The position numbers and the translations under genes were made by a program. The notes under the pieces were generated by a model that ran no database searches, had not been told where the DNA came from, and was given only the letters and a program-made list of their open reading frames with translations. Below, in pieces: positions 53,365 to 64,000 of a stretch of 64,000 bases of DNA. Origin of the DNA: Polyodon spathula (Eukaryota > Chordata > Actinopteri > Acipenseriformes > Polyodontidae). How positions within the stretch are numbered: position 1 is the stretch's first letter; every line of letters begins with the position of its first letter. Location: contig NC_054558.1 of NCBI RefSeq assembly GCF_017654505.1, positions 10,682,298 to 10,746,297 of the forward strand. Direction: 5' to 3'.

Positions 53365-53733
53365 TTGGATTTATCACAGTTTCTGTACGACTTGTCATCG
53401 CATGTACAAGCTTTTCGCCCACAAGTCTGGGAGACATGTTTCACTGCTCTTCTCAACAGCTCAGCTTCAACATCTCATTTCTTGATTTGCCTTCTTTTTA
53501 CCACCTTCTTCAACTCGATCCAACAAAACTTGATACATCAGCAAATCCAAGCTAACCAAGACTGTCACAGTATCTATGGGTTCATCCCCAAAGAAGCTGA
53601 CTTCTCAACCTGCATGCCTTTGGATTCATTGATTCTCAAACCATCAGTCCTGCTAAACGAGCAAGGAGCCTTCTCCGTCTTTCAAGGGCATATTATGAAT
53701 ACCATACGTACCCAATTACTTCAACACTGCTGA
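53365..53733 (+). other. Unexplained open frame, 122 codons
   Basis: An open plus frame directly beside the CR1 5' junction, with amino-acid content that looks protein-like (for example FIPKEADFSTCMPLDSLILK, LLNEQGAFSVFQGHIM). An overlapping +1 frame is also open, and no domain is recognised. It could be a fragment of an unrecognised mobile-element protein or chance. Confidence 0.2.
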
Positions 53734-55854
53734 GCAGAGCAATTCCAAAAGTGAGCTTTTCTTTCCTGCTTATGCATTTAAAAAGGGTGTTTTCTTTTCT
53801 AGACCCTCTTCTAAACAATATTTCAAATGTGCTTGAATGTATAGTATTACACTCTATAGGCCATATCTTTTACTTTTCACTCAATTACTGCTGGTTTCAC
53901 AGAGTCTGATTAACCTTGAGTCCTATTAAAACCAGCCAAATAAGTGACAAATTATTTCAGCAAATTATGTCTGCATTCTCACAATCTTGAGTATTTAGTA
54001 GACATCTCTTGTAAATTGACGTTTGGGCTAATGAAAGACGATATATTAAGCTCTTGAAAGGTCACAGTCATTCTCTACTTACGCCGCTATGGCTACACGT
54101 AATGCTACATTACAGTTAAGTGTTATAAGAAAGAGATTCATTAAAATAAGGGTTCCATATAAACCGCGTAACCTGGTGTGAGGCAGACAGAGGAGATGGG
54201 GCAGCTAAGCTTTGTAGTTTCCATATTAGCAATCCTTTTAAGAGTTTAAATGTCAGATATACTCTGGAAACTATTTAGAATTGTAGCACAATTGCTCACA
54301 GCTGTCATTGTACAGCTTTATGTCTGTTTGTGTTTAATGCTCAGCCCTTCTGTGTGTTACTTATGAGTAGGACTTTCTAGCCAGCTGAAAACAAGCACAA
54401 CAAACCCTGGCCATTGTAAATCAGTTATATCCCCTGTTGGCATTTATAATAGATTCTACACACAAAAGCAAATCATGTTTTTACATTTAAAAAAAAAAAA
54501 TAATCCCTTCCTGGCAACATGAAATAAAATACAATTAACATAAAATAATATGTGTGTGGGATTATCATGCAATAAATGTCACAGTTCAGAATGCTGAATG
54601 ATGTATCAAAATATTACAGAAACATGTGCTGCATTTCCAGTAATACTTGGCTACAGACAGGAGAGATAAGAGCCCACTCAATAAATGTTATCTACAAGAT
54701 ATTTCCAGTATGAGCCAAAAACCAACACCCAACATTTCATCGTCTTTAGTTTACAGTATTCCCAAATGATATCAACTGCCCTGAAAATCACTGCATTCGA
54801 TGCCACGCTAATTATGAATCTGCAAATTACATTTACACTTTGTATGCACTGCACGCAATATTTGCTGGTCGCTGTAAACATTTCCAATACATAGTTTTCA
54901 TAATGAGGTCCATATTGTAATTCAAAGAGGATGCAGGCTTGAAATCTATTTAGCTTACTGTTCCAGCCACATACATATTGAAATATCTTTTGTTTCAAGG
55001 AAGAAGCACAACATGTCTACTTTGATGTTCCCATTGCATGACCTCAGCAGATAACGAGATGTTGTTCACCTCACTGGCTCAAAGCTGGCGGGGGCATTTC
55101 TTTTTGCTTGTTTGTTGTTGTTCTTTGGTTATATATATTTTTTTCAGATTCAGATGTAGTTGGTTATATTTCACTATTTCTTTCAGTTTCTATCTGAATT
55201 GTGGTAAATGTGCTATTTACAGTTCAAACCAATCTTTTATGAGAGGGTGAGCGGTTTGATCAACAATAAATGCAAACATTTGGCTTGCAGAACAATTAAT
55301 TAAAATATCCCCTTTTTTTAACCCAAAAATAATAGTTTAACAATGCTTCAACTTACTGTTGCCAGATATCCTGGTTGATGTGAATCGCTATATATTTTCA
55401 CGATGGCATTGACTTCAAGATATTACTGCCGCCCAGGCAAATTGATTAACATAAAGCATTTGAGCTTTATTCCAGACCAACATATCCCACAATACAGATA
55501 TGGCATTCGATGATGACCTCTGTTGGATGCAAACAAATAAATGTGCCAAACAGCAGCTAGTCAGGATGTCAAGGGCAACTCATGATTGACGTGACAAGGT
55601 CGGGGTTTATCTGGGGTTGAGTGTCAGGTATGATTGTCCCTGATTACTCTAATGTCTTTTCAAGAGGCTCACTGCAAAAGAAATCGAGATATAAGATGAT
55701 GCATTTTGCCAGTGTGTCAAATTCTGTGTTCTGTCACCTGATGTTTAAGTTTAATAAGTGGCTTTGGTGGTGGTTTTGTATTTATTACGCAGACTAGAGA
55801 TGGAATGTGCCAGCTAGACGTCTCTCTGAGAGGTCTTGTCCCGATTGTGATGAC
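53734..55854. other. Intergenic, single-copy, possible regulatory DNA
   Basis: No gene is supported. Overlapping open frames on both strands at 54678-54998 look like absence of stops rather than coding. The same block (54660-55020) is unusually free of repeats and rich in ATTA/TAAT-type sites. Confidence 0.5.
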
Positions 55855-55944
55855 CAGGGCCGGATTAACCTATATGCAAATGATGCTATAGTGTAGGGCC
55901 CTAAGCAGAATTGGGGTCACGCGAGATCGCCATTTGTTTGGGAC
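55855..55944 (+). mobile_element. hAT (Tip100-like) terminus
   Basis: CAGGGCCGGATTAACC followed by 'gtagggccctaagc' is a typical Tip100/Zaphod-like hAT end. An LTR interrupts it 85 bp in. The partner end was not found. Confidence 0.55.
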
Positions 55945-56432
55945 TGTGGCAGGCTGGCGAGTGGATAGAGGCCCAGAGACAGTCTGTAGTTCAAAAAAAT
56001 TACTATTTTATTATAAATAAACACAAAAATGAAAGGGCACAAGGGCCAAAGTAAAGGGATTTAAACACAAATAAAGCAAGACAAAAAGCAAAAATAACAA
56101 AAATAACAATTTCCAGGCTGGGCAATGCCTTCATTGGACACAAACACACAAACACACAAACACACAAACACACAAACACACAAACACACAAACACACAAA
56201 CACACAAACACACAAACACACAAACACAACACCAACCTGCTTCCTCAGCTCCCTCTCCCTAAATGAGAAGCAGAGGCCTCCTTTTATGTCAGGTGGCTGG
56301 GCGCTGATTGATCGTTAATTAAACTAATCATCTAATCAACCCCAGCCACCTGAACACAATGAACCCAGGCAGGTAGGGGAATTTAACCCCATCCCTCCCA
56401 ATTTCTAAAGGGCAGAGCTGTGCTCTGCCACA
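55945..56432 (-). mobile_element. Solo LTR, TSD GGGAC
   Basis: 488 bp, TGTGGCAGGC to CTCTGCCACA, flanked by a perfect GGGAC duplication (55940-55944 and 56433-56437). Minus sense: CATAAAAGGAGGCC promoter box near 56280 and AATAAAATAG polyadenylation signal near 56010. It holds a CACAAACA microsatellite. Distinct in sequence from the 18900 and 4074 families. Confidence 0.92.
56139..56225. repeat. (CACAAACA)n microsatellite
   Basis: Ten or eleven perfect 8-bp units within the solo LTR. They keep a cysteine-valine reading frame open on the minus strand that has no biological meaning. Confidence 0.95.
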
Positions 56433-56437
56433 GGGAC

Positions 56438-58454
56438 ATTTTACAAAAACTGCATGTGGGTGACCAGGCGCACATACACACAAGAAGAGAGGCGCACAGA
56501 AGCTTGCTTTCGGTTCATTTTGTTCGTTTATGGCAGCGAGGCATTAAACACTTGATTACAGCATATCTCTCGCTAAGTCTCTCATGCAAGCAGCTTCCTG
56601 CTCATGTACAATACCAAATGCTCCACGCTCTCTATTTCCTGGGAAAGATCCGTCCCTATCCTACATCAGAGGCATCAGTCTGAGGACAAAATGTATGAAT
56701 CATGCTTATATCAGGGGTCAATGGTTGTGTGACTTTACAGGTATATACTTACTTATATACTTATTTTTTATAATAACTTTCTCTTCTATACCTCACAGGT
56801 TGTTTGGATCTCAGGCTGACCACCGGACCCAACAGGAGCGCACAGGAACCACACAGACAGATAAGTAAAATGGTTGTTCTTTATTGTGTTAAACAACAAA
56901 AATCAACAGAACACAGTTTTTCACAAAGAAATGTCAATAACAAAAACACTTATACCCCCTAAAACAACAATGGTTTTCCCAGGAATGCTATAATTTAATA
57001 TCCACAAGGCAAGTTATCAGGTGAATAAACGGTATAGTTCAGTCCCACCGGAGGAATTTAAAATGTCCTACACTGTTTATATAATAGATACGTCACAGAC
57101 CCCCAAAATATGGATTATTGGCCCTGGTGATGGCCTTTCATTTCCAGACACATCTCTTCACAGCCTGGAGGAAATAATGATGTAACATTGCATTCCGAAG
57201 TGCAGAGCACCTACTAAGGTGACAGGTAGAGGGAGAAGCAATGGACTGACACATGGCAATGCTGATTGACATTGATTTGCCATTGCTGTCTCGTCACTAT
57301 TTCCTACAATGTGGAGGGGCTGGTAGGCTTCGTTGCACAGCTGCTGCTAACATGTTGCAATTCATTAATAATCGTGAGTTTGAATCAATCACAGTTTCCG
57401 AGACAGCGTTAGATTGCTGCCCTGTTCCTTAACCCTTTTTGTGCCAGACACCTACAGGTTACTTCTGTACTTTTTACAATAACACTTGCCCTTTTCATAA
57501 CCCTTAAGTTGTTTGATGGATATTTTAAAACCTTGCCAGTGTTTTCTATGCCTAATCTCATCCCTGACACGTTTCCAAATAAATACATAAATAAATAAAT
57601 AGCTCTTAACCTTTGCTTGTTTTAGCGCATGCCACCACACCTTTTGCAGAGCCAGTATTTAAACCAGGAACAGCTGTTACATCTCTTTTAGTTCAATCTG
57701 AAAATCCCAGAGCCACTAAATAATTTGGTTGATAAAATCCACCTAGGGTCTTTAGAGTCAAGCACTGGGGTGATTAAAGCAACCTGGGGCTTTGTTAGGA
57801 TTGATAGCGGTTTGGGAAGCATAGATATGCATAGGGTTCCCCTTCTATAAATTACATTGCACCCACGGGGGTTATTTCATTATATTTTTTTCATTAACCC
57901 ATTTGTATTGTTTCAGCGTGGTATTACACCAATGCAGCAGAATGGAAAGTGACCAATTTGTCATGTTACACATTCACAAATATCATGCTGTATCCCGTTG
58001 TTTTAAAAAGGAAAATGTAGGTGCAGCTTCACCCAGACTCTGCAAGGAAGACAGAGAGAGAGAAGTGGGAGGGAGGCGGCACTTACTCTAACAGTCATTC
58101 TTTCTCTATTTAAACTGCAATTTTATGCCAGCTCTGTCAAATCTATTGCACAGCCCAGCAATTACCAACATCAGTTAAAGTTGTTTTTCAACTGTCTTGC
58201 TGATTAAAGTACATTTTAAAATACCTTTAACGTGTTTTAAATTCATTTGGTTAGTGTACATGTATGCCAGCAATAAACCAGCAGATTACCTCAGTAGAAA
58301 CACCTAGGTGTGGTGGCATGCATTAAAACAAATACAAATACTGTACATGCTTTAAAAAGAAGACAGAGTGACGGTTAGTATTCTCAGGCCTCAATTGATT
58401 CCACCATGTTAAAATAGGAGTAGTCGGCAAGTTGTATAGGAAGTGGAGAAAAAG
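56438..58454. other. Intergenic with possible LTR fragment
   Basis: No gene is supported. Includes the possible LTR fragment at 56815-57110. Other small open frames (56420-56868, 57903-58091) show no domains. Confidence 0.45.
56815..57110 (-). mobile_element. Possible LTR fragment (minus sense)
   Basis: On the minus strand ATTATATAAACAG (about 57085) precedes AATAAAGAACAACC (about 56880) by about 200 bp, the spacing of promoter and polyadenylation signal in an LTR. Ends not found. Confidence 0.3.
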
Positions 58455-58764
58455 TGTATTTACAGTATAATCGTAAATCTCGAAAAACTATTCACTTCTA
58501 AATCTTTTGTAGTCATTTTTGTATTACTTTAGTATAAATACATGTTAATTTGGATTCATATGTTGTTTTTTATTGACTTTATGTGAACGAAAAGACACAC
58601 ATTTGCCCGTTTTTCCATTGGAAATAGTGATATTTTGAAATATCACTGTCCTGGTCACAAAAGCAAAGTTTGTGGGGAATAATAGCCATTTTCTATACTT
58701 TTGAGGCATAAGCAATTAGGAAATAATACTTACTACCCAGGAACAAAAATTGTGTTACATAGTG
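58455..58764. mobile_element. Truncated copy of the long-TIR MITE
   Basis: Matches one half and the middle of the 29583-30082 MITE in reverse orientation. The intact end, read inward, is CACTATGTAACACAATTTTT, which gives the clearest CACTA start in the family. The other end is lost. Confidence 0.9.
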
Positions 58765-59504
58765 TTATTACAGCCTCACTTTCACTGCTACAGCTCCACA
58801 GGCTGTGATGTATTTTCAGGGCCAGTCGTTTTTTCTTAGCTCTGTTTGACTTAGAAATCCTCTAATTATTGCCACTGCCCAAATATAATCCAAATACAGC
58901 ACATATTCAAAAGCTGTTTTCATTGTTTGTATGAAGTCTATATTTATGGCTTATAAAGAATTATGGTGCCACAAATGATCTTACAGGTATTTCTACATCA
59001 ATCTTTCTACCCATCATTCTTTCTGCATATCACAGGAAGGACAGACAGACAAAGGCACGGGAGTTGAGGAGGAGGGACTTTTCTTTTACAAGTAATAATC
59101 AAGAGAAAAAACCTTCCCATGGAGCTAAGAGCAATCAAAGCAATATAACGTGTGCCCTGCCAAACAGATTAGACTGAACTTGAGAGAGGCCAAGTCCAGA
59201 CGTGCGGATGAATGGTGAGTCGGGTTAATGCAGTGTTTAATAAACCTGTATTTCACCCACAGGGCGCTGCTGTGCCGGGAACCTTTCACCGTTTAGATCA
59301 GTAACAATAACACGACGGAAACTGCACTGGATCAGCTCTGCTGTAACAAGGTCATTAGTACATTACAGCAGCTCAGCAGACTCCACTGATAACAAAAATC
59401 AAGAGAACTTTGATGGGTCAAAGTTCAAATTGCAGTTGTATCATATATGTGTTTGTATGTATATTGCTAGCTTGTGATTGTTGCTTATTTATTCACCCGT
59501 AGTA
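58765..59504. other. Intergenic, no gene seen
   Basis: Single-copy. Nothing recognisable. Confidence 0.5.
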
Positions 59505-59966
59505 CAGATGAACCCGCTTTATATCAGGATTACAGTGCAGGCATACTTTGCAATATAAAGCGGGTCATGATATAAACCGGGTTTCACATTTGCCTGACAA
59601 CACATTACGAGTGCGAGAGAGAGAAAGAAAGAAAACTCACTGTAAACTAAAGAGCAGTACATCCTGTACATTTAGTCGTTCTTTACGTTTAAACAAATGC
59701 ATGTAGTTTATTACAGGACACATACGTTTTGTATCATTAACTGGAACCAAACCGTTTGTGTCATTATCTAAAAAAGGCATGCATTGTCGAGAGGTCGGTT
59801 TTTTGTGTGCATTCGTATGACTGACTATGTTAAAGAAGAAAAATTTGGTGACGTTGGTGTTTTGTAACTGAACTCTATCCCATTAAGACCACCCACACAG
59901 CACTGACAGGCTGCACAAAATGTCAGTTTATCAGCCGAGGTGATTATTGGTTGTTAGTTGCTTTGG

Positions 59967-60017
<51 letters not shown>

Positions 60018-60164
60018 TGTGGTTACATTTGACAGGCTGCACAAAACGTGACAATAATTGGGTTTGTGAGATGATATTAAGAGAGGTCATTTCTCAAAGA
60101 AACTATGGTGCATGGCATGAATGGGGTATGATATTAAGCGAGGTGATATAAACGGGTTTATCTA
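59505..60164. mobile_element. TA-flanked MITE, pogo/Tigger-like ends
   Basis: 660 bp. The left end CAGATGAACCCGCTTTATATC and the right end, read inward as TAGATAAACCCGTTTATATC, are inverted repeats. Both are flanked by TA (59503-59504 and 60165-60166), the Tc1/mariner-type target. The 'aacccgctttatat' and 'ataaagcggg' motif recurs internally near both ends. An (AT)n run lies inside (59970-60015). No transposase is encoded. Confidence 0.75.
59970..60015. repeat. (AT)n microsatellite
   Basis: About 23 TA units inside the TA-flanked MITE. Confidence 0.95.
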
Positions 60165-60368
60165 TACTTTTCTTTAGTTTCACCTTTCAACTAACCAATA
60201 TTGAGGAATAATATCATCAAAAAGGGATTGCCCTCAGTATGTGGACAGGATGAAATGATTCTTTGACAAACATGTTCCAAGTTTCTTTCTTAAGCCAGCG
60301 GTTATAGAACTAATTCTGCAGAGAGACCGAGCTGTGGTTTTAATGTGAATTACAAGAACGCATTAGCG

Positions 60369-60600
60369 AATCCAATTCCCAGACACTGTGAAACATGAGT
60401 GCGGACTCATTCCCAGACACTGTGAAACATGAGTGCGTTCCCATTCCCTGACACTGTGAAACATGAGTGCGGACCCATTCCCAGACACTGTGAAACATGA
60501 GTGGGGACCCATTCCCAGATACTGTGAAACATGAGTGCGGACGCATTCCCAGAGACTGAGTGCGGTCCCATTCCCAGACACTGTGAAACATGAGCGAGCG
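60369..60600. repeat. 34-bp tandem repeat, about 6-7 units
   Basis: Units contain 'attcccagacactgtgaaac' and 'atgagtgcggac'. One unit is deleted to 'cattcccagagactgagtgc'. Confidence 0.93.
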
Positions 60601-61439
60601 TAACGTCGTACTGCCCCCACCACCATCGCAGAGGAAACTTTGAATAGGGAGCAACATTAAAAATTCAAGAAAATGATGGTCGGAAGGAAACAATGAATAA
60701 TGGTAATGAGATATGTCAATCTGCTGATCTATACAGTGTGCACTGTCTGCTGTATTCAGTGCATTTAGAGATGAATAAATGAATGGAGGTTTAGACATAA
60801 TGTACTCCAACACCATACAATAAAATAGACTCAAAAATAGAAAACAATCATCAATCTGTGATCCCTGAGCTTCAAACAATGCTTAAATAATTTGAGACTT
60901 TTGGTAACTCTTTACATAGCACTGTTGTAAACTCACAAATTAAGAATTTTTGCATTTTTCATGAAAAAATAAAACTTTAGTTCATTGCCTGTCACCCAGA
61001 ATTCACTGTTTTTTGTATCCTAGTAACCCAGCTGGGTTATTCATCTAGTGGGATTTACAATCAATTAGAAACTACTGCTGTAAATCATGTGGGGCTTTGA
61101 GATGGATGCTTGTGTCAAGGAAAAGGGAGAGAGATGAATTCATCACCATGCTTGTGAGTCCTGTCAGTTTCAGCATTAACCCTTTTACACGATTCTTCAG
61201 ACTAGTGACCCTGCTTATGTTAACACTGTCCTTATGCAATATGAATGGCTACGCTACAATGTAATTACATTTTCTTCAGTGGAACCTGTAATAAATTCCC
61301 ATTAAGAATAATGTTATATGTGAACAAAAATCTCTGCTTGTATATTTTTTAAACACTGTTTAAAACAGCAGATAGATTGCATCGAGCTCTGTTCATTTAA
61401 ATCCTAAATGTTGCTGCTCTACTATACATTCTGATTATT
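60601..61439. other. Intergenic, no gene seen
   Basis: Single-copy AT-rich DNA. Confidence 0.5.
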
Positions 61440-61680
61440 AATGAGTCATTTAACAGACATTTTTGTCCAAAGCGACTTAGAGACTTGGGGATGAACTATG
61501 CATTCTCAACTGCTGCTACAGAGTCACTTCCAATAGGAGTTTGGTTTTACATCTTATCCCAAGCAGGTTAGGTGGCTTGCTCAAGGTCACACACAGTGAG
61601 TCAGTGGCTGGGATTTAAATCAGGGACCTCATGGTATCAAGTCCCTTTCCTTAACCACTGGTCCAGCAAGCCTACTAATA
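61440..61680. mobile_element. Old fish interspersed repeat (SINE-like)
   Basis: 'acatttttgtccaaagcgac', 'ggcttgctcaaggtcacaca', 'gggatttaaatcagggacct' and 'ccttaaccactggtccagca' are the ordered blocks of a repeat very common in fish genomes, which I recall as SINE-like. The exact family name cannot be given from sequence alone. Confidence 0.55.
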
Positions 61681-62379
61681 TAACAATGAATTCAGCCTAG
61701 GATTTGTGCAATTGTGTCTTGGCTTACTACACTTATAATTATAGCCCAGTAAAAAGCCATTTAAGAAGGCTTCAACCCGGAATACAGTTGAATGGTACAA
61801 AGTATAATTAAAGAGGTGGGAATCCCAGTCATTAGCAACAGCACAGCTGGTTCCCACATTACTGTAAATGCCCTACTTTGTGCGTCTCACTAAAAGGGTA
61901 CCCCCTGCTTCACACAGCTGGAACAAATCACTGGGAGTGGCAAGAGAGAAGATGAAGAAACACTGCTGTAAATACACTTTGAATTTAGGGCATAACCTCA
62001 TACTGCACAATATCTTCTCTGGATCACGTGGGATCAACACCGCATGCAAAGAAAGAACATGACATATGTATCTTTGTTAATTTTTTTTTCTAATATCGTA
62101 TCAGTAAAACATAATAGTACAAGTAACAACCCAAAACAATGTGATCATGAAAAAAAATTGAAAATGTGGTAATTTGGTAACACTGATAACATTGCATTGA
62201 AAATACTTACATAGATACTGTAATTGCAACATGGGTTTATACAGGCCTTTATAAAGCAGCACCATTCAACCTGCAGTGAAGGTACAATGGGTTGGTAACA
62301 AATAGAACAAGACACCACAGTTAGTATGCCTGCCATTCCTCCACCCACACTAAATATACCCTTCCATAATGATACTGCA

Positions 62380-62412
<33 letters not shown>

Positions 62413-62783
62413 TATTATTATTATATTATTATAACATCAGTTATAGAATAAACTGTAGCAAACTGATTTCTGTGACACATTTACAAAGATGTTTAGTGAG
62501 GCTGGTCACCTTTCACCCTAATCAATTTCCAAGCGTGGCTGGTATTAAACTGACCTGCATGCCTGCTGCATATTACAAGTCAAAATGCATACGGTGGTGA
62601 AGGAGAAAGCAGATTGCGGAAATCTGCTTCAGAAATGTAAATGCTTGTTGAAAAAAAAAAAAAAAAAAAAAAGTCTTGCAGAGCAATAGTGAGGAATTCC
62701 AAGTAGATTTTCCTTTAGCCCTGGGGCTGTGTGGAGAGAGAGAGCCATCAGGGCTACAGAGGAGTAACTGACTGCGTCATCAG

Positions 62784-62788
<5 letters not shown>

Positions 62789-62849
<61 letters not shown>
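62789..62849. repeat. (GA)n microsatellite
   Basis: About 30 perfect GA units. Confidence 0.97.
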
Positions 62850-62850
<1 letters not shown>

Positions 62851-63547
62851 TAAATGTACCTGAAAAGTCTATAGAAATCGTATGTAGGTGGGGAAAGGGA
62901 ATGAAAGGAGCCTGTATAATATCAGCTGCCAACCCGAGATATGAAACACACATACCCATCCTCGAAGGACAGATGGGGCTCTGAAGACGCACAAATGCTG
63001 CTAAAAAAAAAAAAAATCATTTTTGTGACGCAAGCTACAGCACTGAAAACTGTTCCTGTGATACCCAAAAAACCCACAATTTTGCCTTCTCTGACATCAA
63101 TGCAGTGCTCTGACTCCATCATAAACAGCGCAGAGAAGACGCTGCAGGGATTCTTGGCATTCCTAATTGTTAACACTTTCATGGTTAACAATCTCTTTCT
63201 GCATCGTATTCAGTGTGGAGTCATGATCGTCATTTTGAAAAGCTACTGTAAGAAGGTAGAACAGTACAGAAAATACAGAGCAGCCAGCTCTTTCGCTTTG
63301 CATTATGCTGTCTAGTTTCGATGCAATCCTTTTTGTCATAAAAAATTATCTGCTACAGCAGATACTGAACTGCATCTGGAATTAAGAGTAACGCAAGGAC
63401 CCCTGCAACTCAACGGACCGCAGCACTGAAACAAGAGAAAAGCTTTTGGTTTTAAAGCAGTACTGCAATGTAACCACAGCTTCAGTTAGGGACCCTTAAT
63501 CCAGTTTGTGGTATTACTGTATTCACTAAAGCTGTAGCATCCCTGGC

Positions 63548-63548
<1 letters not shown>

Positions 63549-63606
<58 letters not shown>

Positions 63607-63629
63607 TTTTTCTTTCTTTCTTTCTTTCG
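63549..63629. repeat. (TTTC)n microsatellite
   Basis: About 20 TTTC units with one interruption (ttctttttttc). Confidence 0.97.
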
Positions 63630-64000
63630 TTATCTCAGTTCGACTGACCTTTACATACTGCTGCATTCATTTCCGTTTCCTTTTTGACGAAACTTTGTAA
63701 TCTCCTGCTATTATAATGGGAATAAGAAGAGCCCTCAGAGGCACAGTACATTCTGCAGTAATCCCTACTTCACACTGAAAACAAGCTTTCTTTATTCCCC
63801 AGGTCAACTGACCCCTAGTTATCGAACATCAGCACTTATGAGAAATAGACTTATGTACTTAAACGTGACTATAGAATGGGCTGCCTATAGATTTTGTACA
63901 CTAGGTGTATGGCAGGAGAAGATGCAGGGAAACATGAAGCATTCAATGCACTAGAATGCCTCTAAGTACTCTGAGTAAAAGAGTTTTCAAGGAGAGAGAT

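Larger units (their letters stand above)
61681..64000. other. Intergenic with microsatellites
   Basis: No gene is supported. Includes a TTA-rich tract (62377-62432), an A22 run near 62650, the (GA)n tract and a TTTC tract. The 124-codon plus frame at 62941-63315 has no recognisable domain. Confidence 0.5.

Noticed and set aside
56003..56227. Cysteine/valine-rich small protein (CVCVFVCL repeats)
   Set aside because: Translation of the CACAAACA microsatellite; not a gene.
1..64000. Bacterial or viral origin of the window
   Set aside because: Vertebrate-type LINEs, GT-AG intron, telomere-like repeats, microsatellites and low coding density point to an animal chromosome.

Overview
This window looks like intergenic, transposon-rich vertebrate DNA. 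I see no host protein-coding gene, rRNA or tRNA that I can defend. The repeat mix (a CR1 LINE with a TTCTTATG-repeat tail, L2-type LINEs, a DIRS1-like YR element, Ty3/Gypsy elements, hAT, Harbinger and pogo-like DNA transposons, long minisatellites) fits a ray-finned fish. The CR1 3' end is one I associate with sturgeons and paddlefish; that species guess is from memory and is not proven here.

Layout. 1-9.5 kb: an L2 remnant, then a 62-bp minisatellite (3756-6876) split by a solo LTR with a perfect target duplication. 9.5-18 kb: CR1 and L2 fragments and a 1.1-kb Harbinger-type element that encodes only a Myb/SANT-like protein. 18-23 kb: a 33-bp minisatellite interrupted by a young, complete 3.6-kb LTR element whose only gene is a Gag-like protein with one CCHC knuckle and a very repetitive proline-rich body. 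23-30 kb: a decayed hAT transposase gene cut by a solo LTR, a 65-bp array, a CR1 nested inside another CR1, and a 500-bp long-TIR MITE. 31.8-37 kb: a DIRS1-like element on the minus strand with decayed Gag, RT/RNase H and tyrosine recombinase. 37.6-39.2 kb: a Ty3/Gypsy pol remnant with integrase upstream of RNase H, the order seen in Gmr1-type elements. 39.4-40.0 kb: a solo LTR of the 18.9-kb family. 41.35-43.64 kb: the probable parent of the MITEs, a CACTA-like transposon with a two-exon transposase-like gene.

43.6-64 kb: long single-copy stretches, a nearly full-length CR1 (50.4-53.3 kb), another solo LTR (55.9 kb), a TA-flanked MITE (59.5 kb) and many microsatellites.

The most striking observation is in the 41.35-kb transposon. 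Upstream of its gene lie two arrays of heat-shock-element pentamers, one of them five perfect units, then TATA boxes and an initiator-like site. This suggests stress-driven transposition, although this copy is now broken by frameshifts. The next best is the Gag-only LTR element, about 99% identical between its LTRs by eye, with a 5-bp target duplication inside the minisatellite.
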